Shown here: piece after piece, positions 1 through 7,094 of the stretch
Layout of the letters: every line of letters starts with the position of its first letter
Position numbering within the stretch: position 1 is the first letter of the stretch
Source of the DNA: JAAYFJ01 sp964344295
Lineage (GTDB): Bacteria; Bacillota; Clostridia; Tissierellales; Peptoniphilaceae
Direction of reading: 5' to 3'
Assembly: GCA_964344295.1 (NCBI GenBank)
Contig: CAYFMR010000017.1
Coordinates: forward strand, 1-19,205
Length of the DNA stretch: 19,205 nucleotides
Translations under genes and position numbers: made by a program
Notes under the pieces: model-generated
Database searches by the model: none
Seen by the model: the letters and a program-made list of their open reading frames with translations, nothing else
Told to the model about the DNA's origin: nothing

Positions 1-11
1 GATAATTGATC

Positions 12-63
12 AAAAAGACCAGCCGATTCAAGCATTCATGCCTGATTGTGACTGGCCTTTTTT
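12..63. terminator. Rho-independent terminator, probably bidirectional
   Basis: An A-run followed by GACCAGCC (12-24) pairs, with two mismatches, with GACTGGCC followed by a T-run (50-63). The loop contains a further GCAT/ATGC match. A-run at one foot and T-run at the other let it act in either direction. It most likely ends a gene lying left of the window. Confidence 0.6.
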
Positions 64-157
64 GCCCCGCTTGAAGCTGTTCAGTTAAGTTTTTCTTCAA
101 TCCCTATGTGAACGCTTCTTTTAGGGGGCTCTTTTTTATTGGAAAAGCATAAGCAAA

Positions 158-186
158 TTGCTTACTATCAAAGCGCATGATATGAT
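158..186 (+). promoter_or_regulatory. Sigma-A-type promoter of the lipoprotein gene
   Basis: TTGCTT (158-163) and TATGAT (181-186) are separated by 17 nt, close to the vegetative consensus. It lies 54 nt upstream of the chosen ATG of the lipoprotein gene. This supports that gene being a separately transcribed unit. Confidence 0.6.
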
Positions 187-239
187 AAAAAATATACGTG
201 ATGTACATGTATGTTAGCTCTGATACAAGGAGATGTATC

Positions 240-611
240 ATGAAAAAATTTAAGATTCTCACTTTAAGCCTATTCGTTTTACTTTTGGTAGCTTGCAGTC
301 ATGGAGAAAGTAAAAATACCCCAGTATCTTCAAATGGTGAATATATTATTTCACAAGGGGCGCTTGCTGGATCTGCTTTACAACTGAAAGACCTAAAAAT
401 TGATCAAGACAATGGATCCAAGCTATTTATTTATGCTAAAAATAACAGTGATGCTATTCTAGCTATGATTTTCAATGATGAAGTTGTAGGAGAAATTGGG
501 GCAAACGAAGATTTTGAATATTCAACTGATGTAAATTTTAGCAAGTGCAATATCCTACTTGTGCGTGCTGATGGAGATGTAGATTTGGAGTATAAGATTT
601 ATCAAAAGTAG
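240..611 (+). CDS. Small secreted lipoprotein of unknown function
   Basis: A 123-residue predicted lipoprotein. The N-terminus MKKFK is followed by a hydrophobic stretch and a lipobox ending LVAC at Cys19, so it should be lipid-anchored on the outer face of the membrane by signal peptidase II processing. The reading frame stays open 14 codons upstream, but AAGGAG at 227-232, seven bases before the ATG at 240, decides the start. The mature part is acidic and ends in a segment with alternating hydrophobic residues, suggesting a small beta-rich domain; I recognise no family. The gene is visibly richer in A+T than the genes that follow and has its own promoter and a terminator-like hairpin downstream (717-747). 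This suggests an acquired single-gene unit, which is inference. Confidence 0.8.
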   Translation: MKKFKILTLSLFVLLLVACSHGESKNTPVSSNGEYIISQGALAGSALQLKDLKIDQDNGSKLFIYAKNNSDAILAMIFNDEVVGEIGANEDFEYSTDVNFSKCNILLVRADGDVDLEYKIYQK

Positions 612-716
612 AAAGACGAGCGGGTCTTAGTAAAAATATATGACTAATGAGAATCATTGATGAACGATGGTTCCTTGCCTAACACTGTAGATCAAGCAAC
701 ATAAGAACTAGCAAAT

Positions 717-747
717 GGCTCAGGTAGCAATATCTGAGCTATTTTTA
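717..747 (+). terminator. Terminator downstream of the lipoprotein gene
   Basis: GCTCAG (718-723) and CTGAGC (734-739) form a perfect six-base stem with a ten-base loop, followed by TATTTTTA. It is the nearest terminator candidate for the lipoprotein transcript, about 105 bases after the stop codon. Confidence 0.5.
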
Positions 748-914
748 ATATAAGGAGTCTTTTTAAAGACGAAAAGGATTCTGTTAGAAGAGTGCTTAAA
801 CATTTGGAACTTAGAAAACCAAGCTCCTTTTTGTGGGTGAAGGCGAGAGGAGAAAGAGAATGAAGGGGAAGGGGGAGCTGCGTAAATGGGCGAGGTGGGA
901 GTGCGGGGGTACTT

Positions 915-942
915 TTGCTTTATGATTGGAGCAAAGTATGAT
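915..942 (+). promoter_or_regulatory. Promoter of the yybS-rplI-dnaB operon
   Basis: TTGCTT (915-920) and TATGAT (937-942) with a 16-nt spacer lie about 50 bases upstream of the first gene of the operon. The hexamers equal those of the lipoprotein promoter at 158-186. TTTGCT/AGCAAA in the same stretch forms a small inverted repeat around the spacer. Confidence 0.55.
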
Positions 943-992
943 AAAATAAACTTCTATTCATATGCAAAGAATGAAAAGAAAGTGGGGGAAGG

Positions 993-1931
993 ATGGATCC
1001 TTTGAATCGACAATCCTATACAGGTCCGCAACGGCCGAAACGCCAAAAGAATAGTCGTTTATTTTTGCTGTTGATGATTGCCTTGGTGGCATTTGTGGGC
1101 AGCAGAGGTTTTGGACCGGCCATGTTGGTCTTGCCGGCGTTGGTCATGATGCCGTGGATGTTTGGCGAGTCCATTGTCAGTGTGATGGCACTCGTGGTTA
1201 TCACGCTGGTGATGGGCGCAGAAGGTATGATCTTTTGGCTGATCCTCAACGGCGGAATGATGTTGTGGATGGGCATGACGATGAGGCGGGGCCAAAAGAA
1301 TACTGTCGTCTACTGGGGCGGCGTGGTGTTGGCCTTGGTGGGTTTGGTGCTTTTGTTGGTACTTGCCAATGGCGGCTTAGAACTCGATATGAAACAAATC
1401 ATGACTGATGTTCTGGCCCTACAGAAAGAGAATATGGAAACAGCGGGACTTTCCCAACAGGACATCGCTTTGACCATGGATGTGTTGCAGGCAGGAGCCA
1501 GAACCATGATGGTGTATATGCCGACGGTTTTAATTCTGTATGGCCTTTTGATGCCTTATTTGATTCAGCACATGGCCGGCCGTGTGGTGAAGTCAGGGAA
1601 TCGGATGATGACATATAGTCGCCCGTTTGTTCTCTTTCGTTTGCCACCGAGTTTGCCCTGGGGCGTCGTGTTGATTTTTGTGGCGATGCTTTTTTTACAC
1701 AATACCATGGGAGATGCGGCCAATGCGGTGATTTACAACTTAGTGGCCATTTTTAGTGCCATATTTTTACTAAATGGCATGGCTGTCTTCCAATTTTACT
1801 TGGCGAAACGAGACATGCGCCGCGGACTCAGGATTTTCCTGGGGATTTTGACTGTCATCATCCCCATTACGGGAGGGATTCTTTTGATTGTGGGCGTGGT
1901 GGATGCCTGGTTTAATTTGAGAAAGATTTAA
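993..1931 (+). CDS. yybS: DUF2232 / YybS-like integral membrane protein
   Basis: A 312-residue polytopic membrane protein. A short basic N-terminus (residues 1-22) is followed by several long hydrophobic segments, roughly at 23-60, 62-95, 105-125, 172-195, 220-270 and 285-305, with a basic stretch between the two halves. Length, composition and position immediately upstream of rplI-dnaB fit the DUF2232/YybS family, a Bacillota membrane protein of unclear role. The ATG at 993 directly follows a GGGGGAAGG stretch, so the ribosome-binding site is unusually close and the start is less certain than others here. It opens the replication operon, 39 bases before rplI. Unlike the common Bacillota arrangement, no gdpP (c-di-AMP phosphodiesterase) gene lies between it and rplI. 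The family call rests on context plus topology. Confidence 0.7.
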   Translation: MDPLNRQSYTGPQRPKRQKNSRLFLLLMIALVAFVGSRGFGPAMLVLPALVMMPWMFGESIVSVMALVVITLVMGAEGMIFWLILNGGMMLWMGMTMRRGQKNTVVYWGGVVLALVGLVLLLVLANGGLELDMKQIMTDVLALQKENMETAGLSQQDIALTMDVLQAGARTMMVYMPTVLILYGLLMPYLIQHMAGRVVKSGNRMMTYSRPFVLFRLPPSLPWGVVLIFVAMLFLHNTMGDAANAVIYNLVAIFSAIFLLNGMAVFQFYLAKRDMRRGLRIFLGILTVIIPITGGILLIVGVVDAWFNLRKI

Positions 1932-1970
1932 AGACGCTGATTGGTTGATGAAACGAGGAAGGAGCATTCG

Positions 1971-2414
1971 ATGAAAATTATACTTTTACAAGATGTGAAG
2001 GGTTTGGGAAAAGCAGGGGATTTAGTAGATGTCAAACCGGGTTATGCCCGCAATATGATCTTACCCAAAGGACTGGGCATTGAAGGTACGAAGGAAAACT
2101 TAGAAAACTGGAAAAAGGAGCAAGCGCAGCGGGAGGCGGACGAAAAAGTGCGTGTAGCTGAAGCTACCAAGCTAAAGGAAATATTGGAGAGCCAAGGTCT
2201 GACCATTAAGGGCAAAGGTGGCTCTCAAGGGCGTCTTTTCGGCTCCATTACTGCCGGAGACATTGCTGAGGAAATCTCCAAGGTGCATAAGGTGGATATT
2301 GACCGTCGCAAAGTGGAGCTCAAAGAGCCCATTAAAGCGGCAGGCCGCTACGAGGTGGATGTGCGGGTGTATCCGGAAATGACAGCTAAAGTGGCTGTGA
2401 CGGTGGAAGTGTAG
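1971..2414 (+). CDS. rplI: 50S ribosomal protein L9
   Basis: A 147-residue protein, the normal length for bacterial L9. The N-terminal domain starts MKIILLQDVKGLGKAGD and carries the conserved PGYARN motif at about residues 23-28, which binds 23S rRNA. A long charged connecting helix follows (about 41-75), then the C-terminal domain with the conserved GKLFGS-like segment, here GRLFGSIT. The ATG at 1971 is preceded by GAGGAAGGAG (1955-1964); the frame is open further upstream, but only this start gives the canonical L9 N-terminus. It is followed after 8 bases by dnaB, a neighbourhood conserved in many Bacillota. Confidence 0.97.
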   Translation: MKIILLQDVKGLGKAGDLVDVKPGYARNMILPKGLGIEGTKENLENWKKEQAQREADEKVRVAEATKLKEILESQGLTIKGKGGSQGRLFGSITAGDIAEEISKVHKVDIDRRKVELKEPIKAAGRYEVDVRVYPEMTAKVAVTVEV

Positions 2415-2422
2415 GTTAACGA

Positions 2423-3772
2423 ATGGATGGAGAACTCGTTGGCTTAATCCCGCCGTATAACCAAGAGGCGGAGCGGGCTGTGTTAGGGGCGATGATGCTG
2501 GATGCCAACGCCATTAACGTGGCCATGGAAATCTTAAAGGCGGACGACTTCTTTTTGCAAGCTCACGGTACCATCTTTGAAGCCATGGTGCGTATGTATT
2601 CCCAAGGAAGACCGGTAGATTTGGTCCTTCTGGTGGAAGAATTGGAGCGCATGGACCGTTTAGAGGCCGTGGGAGGGGCGTCTTATATCGCCGACATTAC
2701 CGGATCCGTGATGACCGGATCTCATATCTTGCACTATTGCGAAGTGGTCAAGGACAAGTCGGCTTTGCGGGCTTTGATTCGTGGAGCTGACGAGATTCGG
2801 GCGGCGGCCTACAAAGATGAAGACCCGGTAAAGACCATCATTGAATTGGCGGAGCAAGTTGTCTTTGACATTGGACAAAACACGTATCAGGAAGGGCTTA
2901 CCCCGATCGGGGAGGTCCTGTTTCGCGCATACAATATCTTAACGGAGCGAAGCAAGAAAAAAGGCCAGTTGACGGGGCTGACCACAGGTTTTGCAGATCT
3001 GGATCGAATGCTTTCCGGTTTGCAAAAGTCGGACCTGATCCTTTTGGCAGCCAGACCCTCCATGGGAAAGACGGCCTTGATGCTAAACATCGCTCAAAAT
3101 GCGGCGATCAAAGGCGGTGCCTCGGTGGCTATCTTCTCGCTAGAGATGAGTAAGGAGCAATTGGTGCAACGGCTGATCTCCTCCCTGTCTTTAATGGAAC
3201 TGCAGCGCATCATCAATGCAGACCTGGACTCCCATGAGTGGACCGATATGGTGGAGGCCATTACCATCTTGTCGAACCAAGACATTTATATCGACGATAC
3301 GGCGGGGATTACCCCCACTGAATTGAAAGCCAAATGTCGTCGCCTGAAGGCAGACAAAGGGCTAGACCTCATCGTCATCGACTATCTTCAGCTCATGGAA
3401 ACCGACGGACGAACAGAAAACCGCCAGCAGGAAATCAGTAAAATCTCTCGCCAACTCAAGGGGATTGCCAAAGAGTTAGATGTCCCCGTTTTGGCCCTGT
3501 CCCAGCTGTCCCGGGCACCGGAACAGCGGACAGATCACCGGCCCATCATGTCTGATTTACGGGAATCCGGAGCCATTGAGCAGGATGCAGACATTATCAT
3601 GATGCTCTATCGCGACGAGTTTTATAATCCGGAAACGGAATATCCAGGGTTGGGAGAATTGATTATTACGAAGCACCGCAACGGGCCCACGGGAAAGATC
3701 TATTTGACGTTCTTAGGGGCCATGACCAAGTTTGCGGACTATGAAGGAACAATAGGGGAAATGAATGATTAA
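2423..3772 (+). CDS. dnaB: Replicative DNA helicase DnaB
   Basis: A 449-residue hexameric replicative helicase (called DnaC in Bacillus subtilis) that unwinds DNA 5'-3' ahead of the replisome. The N-terminal domain begins PPYNQEAERAVLGAMM at residue 10, typical of the family. The RecA-like motor carries Walker A RPSMGKT (about 211-217), the LEMS segment after it, Walker B LIVIDYLQLM, and the late motifs LSQLSR and DLRESGAIEQDAD with the arginine finger region near IITKHRNGPTG. No intein is present. The preceding ribosome-binding site is weak, so translation may depend on coupling to rplI, 8 bases upstream. The last eight bases overlap the GNAT gene. The same operon encodes a DnaD-type protein and a DnaI-like loader, so helicase and loading factors are probably co-expressed. 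Confidence 0.97.
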   Translation: MDGELVGLIPPYNQEAERAVLGAMMLDANAINVAMEILKADDFFLQAHGTIFEAMVRMYSQGRPVDLVLLVEELERMDRLEAVGGASYIADITGSVMTGSHILHYCEVVKDKSALRALIRGADEIRAAAYKDEDPVKTIIELAEQVVFDIGQNTYQEGLTPIGEVLFRAYNILTERSKKKGQLTGLTTGFADLDRMLSGLQKSDLILLAARPSMGKTALMLNIAQNAAIKGGASVAIFSLEMSKEQLVQRLISSLSLMELQRIINADLDSHEWTDMVEAITILSNQDIYIDDTAGITPTELKAKCRRLKADKGLDLIVIDYLQLMETDGRTENRQQEISKISRQLKGIAKELDVPVLALSQLSRAPEQRTDHRPIMSDLRESGAIEQDADIIMMLYRDEFYNPETEYPGLGELIITKHRNGPTGKIYLTFLGAMTKFADYEGTIGEMND

Positions 3773-4358
3773 ATTAGAACTAGAAAACTTGATCATTACG
3801 ACGATGGAGCCGCATCATGTGGCTTCCATGTCCTTATGGGATCGAGACGATAATCCGGTAACGGCGGAGTACGACTTTGAAGACTATAGCGTAGAAGCGC
3901 TGGAAAGATGGTATGCCAACCATCGCCAACAATGGAACAATCGCCTCGTGGCCATTATCGAAGACGGGCAAACCATTGGCTATTTCCTCTTGGAAGACAT
4001 GCAGTTTGCCAATGGCACGGCCAAAATCACACTGGTGTTGGATCCGAAGAGACGGGGTGAAGGCTGGGGACGCAAGGTAACCACGCTTTTCTTGCGCCAT
4101 TACTTCTTTGATTTGCATATGCGGCGGGCTTTGTTTTTCATCCACCCCGACAACAAAGTGGCCGCTCACCTCATCGAGGACATCAGCGGGCAAAAACGGG
4201 GTGACAAGTGGTATACGGTGGCTTGTAACGTGCCGTCAAATGCCGCAAACAACCCGCGATGGCGACGTTTTTTTGGTCACTGGCAAAAAAAAGGCAATCG
4301 CTACCTGTTGCTACGTTCCTTTTTTGTGGAGAACCTTCGTGAGAAAGGGGCCAAATAA
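3765..4358 (+). CDS. GNAT-family N-acetyltransferase
   Basis: A 197-residue predicted acyl-CoA-dependent acetyltransferase. The acetyl-CoA pyrophosphate-binding motif R-x-x-G-x-G is seen as RRGEGWG (residues 96-102) after the beta strand ITLVLDP, followed by a helix and a strand ending in IHPDNKVAAHLIE, the usual GNAT motif B region. The last 50 residues are basic. The substrate cannot be read from sequence. The start overlaps the dnaB stop by eight bases, and its stop codon shares one base with the dnaD-like start, so it is translationally coupled inside a replication operon. RimL/RimI-type protein acetylation of a replication partner is conceivable but is only inference. Confidence 0.8.
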   Translation: MIKLELENLIITTMEPHHVASMSLWDRDDNPVTAEYDFEDYSVEALERWYANHRQQWNNRLVAIIEDGQTIGYFLLEDMQFANGTAKITLVLDPKRRGEGWGRKVTTLFLRHYFFDLHMRRALFFIHPDNKVAAHLIEDISGQKRGDKWYTVACNVPSNAANNPRWRRFFGHWQKKGNRYLLLRSFFVENLREKGAK

Positions 4359-5365
4359 TGTTTCGCTTACAACCGGGGAAAATCGACTTCGGCTATACCG
4401 ACGTCGACAATATTTTTCTTCTGGACTTTATGCCCATGGCCACTGGAACACAGATCAAGGTGTACCTCTTGGGTTACCAATACATCAAGGACCCACTGAA
4501 GTCCTATGAGTTGGATAACGCCGCCATTGCAAGGAGGCTAAACCTGAGCATCGGCGAGGTGGAGGAGGCGTGGCGGTATTGGGAAAAACTGGGACTGGTG
4601 CACATTGAGCCAGGGGCAGATGGCCACATGACCATTGTCTATCGCAACCTAAAAGAACTCTATGTGGAAACGCTCTGGATGAAGCCGGAGCCTAAGATCA
4701 GCGGAGATGTGTTGGAAATTGTACGAGCCAACGAAGATCCGGCGCTAAATGATATGTTTGGGCAGCTGGATTACTTGATGCGTCGGCCGTTGGTGGCTAC
4801 GGAGCGCACAACGGTGTTGGACTGGATTAAGCGGTTTCACATGGAGCCGGCAGTGATCGTGGAGGCTTTTTTTGTGGCCACGGAGCAGGGAAAACGAAAC
4901 CTGCGCTACGTCGAAGGGATTTTGCGTCGCTGGTATGATGAGGGCATGACCCGCAAAGAGACTTTGGCAGAGGGATTAAAGCGGGAAGGAGAAGCCTACG
5001 CCCGTTATCGTCGGGTGATGGACTTGTTAGGGCTTAGCCATCGCCAAGTCACCGATGCGGACCGTCACATCATTGACCGGTGGTTTACAGAATATGGCTA
5101 TGACTGGGATATGATTGAACTGGCGGCCCAAAGGCTTTACCGCAGCAACGCCCCTTCCGTCAGCTACTTGGAGGGCATCCTCTCCAGCTGGTATCGCCAG
5201 GGGATTCGCACACCCCAAGAGGTGGAAGAAAAGGACCGCAAGCCGGTGCAAAAACCTGTCAAATCCCAAGGCGCGGCGAAAACACGGTTTGCCAATTTTG
5301 ATGAAAGGGATACCGATGCGTTGCAGGCTTTATTAAACGAGGCCATGGACTGGGAGGAGAAGTAG
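4358..5365 (+). CDS. dnaD: DnaD-domain replication initiation / primosome protein with two C-terminal repeats
   Basis: A 335-residue DnaD/DnaB-like primosomal protein that helps load the replicative helicase. The N-terminal part (about 1-110) contains a winged-helix-like segment around residues 47-95 (DNAAIARRLNLSIGEVEEAW then GLVHIE). Two copies of the DnaD C-terminal (DDBH2) domain follow, each ending in the diagnostic Y-x-E-G-I-L-x-x-W-Y motif: one starts at Tyr184 and one at Tyr270, 86 residues apart. A charged linker and tail follow (about 285-335). B. subtilis DnaD has one such C-terminal domain and DnaB has two, so this protein may combine features of both. The start codon overlaps the GNAT stop by one base and the stop abuts the next start, indicating coupling. 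Confidence 0.85.
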   Translation: MFRLQPGKIDFGYTDVDNIFLLDFMPMATGTQIKVYLLGYQYIKDPLKSYELDNAAIARRLNLSIGEVEEAWRYWEKLGLVHIEPGADGHMTIVYRNLKELYVETLWMKPEPKISGDVLEIVRANEDPALNDMFGQLDYLMRRPLVATERTTVLDWIKRFHMEPAVIVEAFFVATEQGKRNLRYVEGILRRWYDEGMTRKETLAEGLKREGEAYARYRRVMDLLGLSHRQVTDADRHIIDRWFTEYGYDWDMIELAAQRLYRSNAPSVSYLEGILSSWYRQGIRTPQEVEEKDRKPVQKPVKSQGAAKTRFANFDERDTDALQALLNEAMDWEEK

Positions 5366-6316
5366 ATGACGTGGCAAATGGAAGATATTTACCGTGAAAG
5401 GCGGGCACAGGGCCAGGAACTGAGAGAGCGTCGTCTGGCGGAAATCCACGAATGCATTCCCCAGACGGTGGCCTTGGATGAAGAGTTACGAACCTTGGGA
5501 ATCAGCTTGACCACCTTAACCCTTACCGGATCGATGATGGCAGTGACCAAGACGAAGCAGAGATTGGAAGAACTGGCGACTCAAAGAGACCAGCTGCTCC
5601 GGGAAAAAGGTTATCCCGCTGACTACACCAACCTCCAGTATTTTTGCCCAAAGTGCAAGGATACAGGCCGAGTGGAAGGGGCAGGAGCTTGCACTTGTTA
5701 CCGTGAGCTCTTGACTAAGCGGGATTTAGAGCGATCCAACATGGCCAATATGTTGGAACGAGAGAACTTTCTCACCTTTGATGCAAGCAAATTCTCTGAA
5801 GAGCCGGATCCGATTTATCGCCGTAGTCCGCGGGAGAATATCATGCATGTGAAGGCATGGGCCCAAAACTTTGTCGCGGGCTATCCGGACAGTGAGTCGG
5901 CCTTGTTTTACGGGCCGGTAGGCACAGGCAAGACGTTTATTTTAAACGCCGTAGCCCACGGATTATTGGACAAAGGAGTTCCCGTGGTCTATTACACCGC
6001 CTACCAGCTGATGGACATCCTGTCAGAAGACCGATTCAACCGAAGTGAAGGACTTGATCCTCGCAAAGCGCGCATTGACCGCGCTCCGGTGCTGATGATT
6101 GATGACTTGGGCACGGAGATGGTTAACACCTTTACCCAATCCGCCCTATTTCAACTGCTCAACGAACGTATTGCCACAGGGCAACCGACGTTGATTTCCT
6201 CTAACTTGACCCCTCACGACATTCAAGCCCAGTACACGGAACGCATTATGAGTCGACTGGTGCAACACTTCACCTTGATTCCATTTTTCGGTCCGGACGT
6301 GCGTTATCAAAGATGA
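5366..6316 (+). CDS. dnaI: DnaI-like AAA+ helicase loader
   Basis: A 316-residue AAA+ ATPase of the DnaC/DnaI family that delivers the replicative helicase to DNA. The N-terminal half has a charged coiled-coil-like stretch (about 10-85) and a zinc-binding cluster with Cys94, Cys97, Cys109 and Cys111, as in B. subtilis DnaI. The ATPase domain shows Walker A GPVGTGKT (183-190), Walker B MIDD with Asp246-Asp247, sensor 1 LISSN, and an arginine-rich ERIMSRL segment near the end. The ATG abuts the stop of the dnaD-like gene and is preceded by GGGAGGAG. It ends the operon. In B. subtilis the loader and the helicase lie in different operons, so this joint arrangement is a notable contrast. Confidence 0.92.
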   Translation: MTWQMEDIYRERRAQGQELRERRLAEIHECIPQTVALDEELRTLGISLTTLTLTGSMMAVTKTKQRLEELATQRDQLLREKGYPADYTNLQYFCPKCKDTGRVEGAGACTCYRELLTKRDLERSNMANMLERENFLTFDASKFSEEPDPIYRRSPRENIMHVKAWAQNFVAGYPDSESALFYGPVGTGKTFILNAVAHGLLDKGVPVVYYTAYQLMDILSEDRFNRSEGLDPRKARIDRAPVLMIDDLGTEMVNTFTQSALFQLLNERIATGQPTLISSNLTPHDIQAQYTERIMSRLVQHFTLIPFFGPDVRYQR

Positions 6317-6319
6317 TGT

Positions 6320-6349
6320 TTGAATCGTAATGATGAGGGTACATATAAC
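6320..6349 (+). promoter_or_regulatory. Possible promoter of the glutaredoxin operon
   Basis: TTGAAT (6320-6325) and TATAAC (6344-6349) are separated by 18 nt, and the first glutaredoxin start lies 35 bases further on. This would let the redox genes be expressed apart from the replication operon. It lies outside the duplicated 260-bp unit, so the second copy lacks it. Confidence 0.45.
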
Positions 6350-6384
6350 TAGAAGTCAACTTAGCATGACAAGGAGGAATATAG

Positions 6385-6615
6385 ATGAAACAAGTTACCG
6401 TATACACTAGTAGCACCTGTCCGTACTGCACTATGGCAAAAGACTATCTAAACCAAAAGAAAGTGGAATTTGCCGAAAAGAACGTGCAAACGGATGCCCA
6501 AGCCCGTGAAGAATTGATGAAAAAAGGTCACACCGGCGTGCCTGTCATCGTCATCGGCGACGAAGAAATCGTAGGTTTTGACCGTGCTCGTATTGATCAA
6601 CTATTAGCTGAATAA
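6385..6615 (+). CDS. Glutaredoxin-like protein (YruB family), copy 1
   Basis: A 76-residue single-domain thioredoxin-fold protein for thiol-disulfide exchange in the cytoplasm. The active site is CPYC (Cys12-Cys15) after the first strand VTVYTSST; the cis-proline segment TGVPVIVI (about 50-57) and the GFDRARID helix start near the end are typical of the YruB-type glutaredoxin/NrdH-redoxin group. A strong AAGGAGG precedes the ATG. It is the first of two identical genes, followed by a DUF1858 redox-disulfide gene. It could be reduced by thioredoxin reductase like NrdH, but no reductase or ribonucleotide reductase gene is in the window. Confidence 0.93.
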   Translation: MKQVTVYTSSTCPYCTMAKDYLNQKKVEFAEKNVQTDAQAREELMKKGHTGVPVIVIGDEEIVGFDRARIDQLLAE

Positions 6616-6644
6616 ACAGCTTAGCATGACAAGGAGGAATATAG

Positions 6645-6875
6645 ATGAAACAAGTTACCGTATACACTAGTAGCACCTGTCCGTACTGCACTATGGCAAA
6701 AGACTATCTAAACCAAAAGAAAGTGGAATTTGCCGAAAAGAACGTGCAAACGGATGCCCAAGCCCGTGAAGAATTGATGAAAAAAGGTCACACCGGCGTG
6801 CCTGTCATCGTCATCGGCGACGAAGAAATCGTAGGTTTTGACCGTGCTCGTATTGATCAACTATTAGCTGAATAA
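6645..6875 (+). CDS. Glutaredoxin-like protein (YruB family), identical copy 2
   Basis: Identical in DNA and protein to the gene at 6385-6615, with the same AAGGAGG ribosome-binding site and CPYC active site (Cys12-Cys15). The two copies are 29 bases apart and lie in one transcriptional direction, so transcription from the upstream promoter would express both. Zero synonymous differences imply a very recent duplication or ongoing gene conversion. An assembly artefact is possible but would need to reproduce exactly one repeat unit. Confidence 0.9.
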   Translation: MKQVTVYTSSTCPYCTMAKDYLNQKKVEFAEKNVQTDAQAREELMKKGHTGVPVIVIGDEEIVGFDRARIDQLLAE

Positions 6876-6896
6876 ACAGCGAAATAAGGAGGAACC

Positions 6897-7082
6897 ATGG
6901 AAATTAGTAAAGATATGTTAATTGCTGACGTCCTTCGTCAAAAACCGGAAGCAGCAATGGTGTTAATGGAATTTGGTATGGGTTGCATCGGATGCCCTTC
7001 TAGCCAAGGTGAAAGCTTGGAACAAGCTGCCCGTGTTCACGGCATGGACCTAGATAAATTAATGGATGCCATTAATAAATAA
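6897..7082 (+). CDS. DUF1858 redox-disulfide domain protein
   Basis: A 61-residue protein matching the DUF1858 family, also described as a hybrid-cluster-protein-associated redox disulfide domain. The diagnostic features are the opening I-x-x-D-M-x-I-A-D-V-L, the segment VLMEFGMGCIGCPSS with the vicinal CxxC pair (Cys30 and Cys33), and the closing helix GMDLDKLMDAIN. TAAGGAGG lies a few bases before the ATG. It sits 21 bases after the second glutaredoxin and before a strong terminator, so all three are probably one transcript. A role as a small thiol redox partner in anaerobic stress is suggested by the family and by the glutaredoxin neighbours; its direct partner is unknown. Confidence 0.9.
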   Translation: MEISKDMLIADVLRQKPEAAMVLMEFGMGCIGCPSSQGESLEQAARVHGMDLDKLMDAINK

Positions 7083-7094
7083 GAAATGGAACAA

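Larger units (their letters stand above)
612..992. other. Non-coding stretch between lipoprotein gene and replication operon
   Basis: No convincing gene is seen. It holds a Fur-box-like interrupted palindrome (643-661), a terminator-like hairpin (717-747), a short GTCTTT/AAAGAC hairpin (757-770), a purine-rich stretch (about 835-910) and a promoter just before the next gene. A 21-codon ORF at 860-925 has an AGGAG seven bases upstream, but it overlaps the promoter and is not supported otherwise. Confidence 0.6.
6361..6880 (+). repeat. Perfect 260-bp tandem duplication containing a whole glutaredoxin gene
   Basis: Bases 6361-6620 and 6621-6880 are identical at every position I compared, including ribosome-binding site, coding region and five bases after the stop. 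The unit begins TTAGCATGACAAGGAGG and ends GAATAAACAGC. Flanking sequence differs on both outer sides, and only a single shared base (C) is seen at the junction. No transposon-like ends are present. Confidence 0.95.

Noticed and set aside
860..925. 21-codon ORF with AGGAG upstream
   Set aside because: It overlaps the promoter of the following operon and lies in a low-complexity purine-rich stretch; no other coding evidence.
1941..1970. Ten-codon upstream extension of ribosomal protein L9
   Set aside because: The ATG at 1971 has a strong ribosome-binding site and gives the canonical L9 N-terminus; the extension has neither.
6361..6880. Mobile element or CRISPR-like repeat
   Set aside because: Only two long adjacent units containing a gene; no spacers, transposase, terminal inverted repeats or target duplications.
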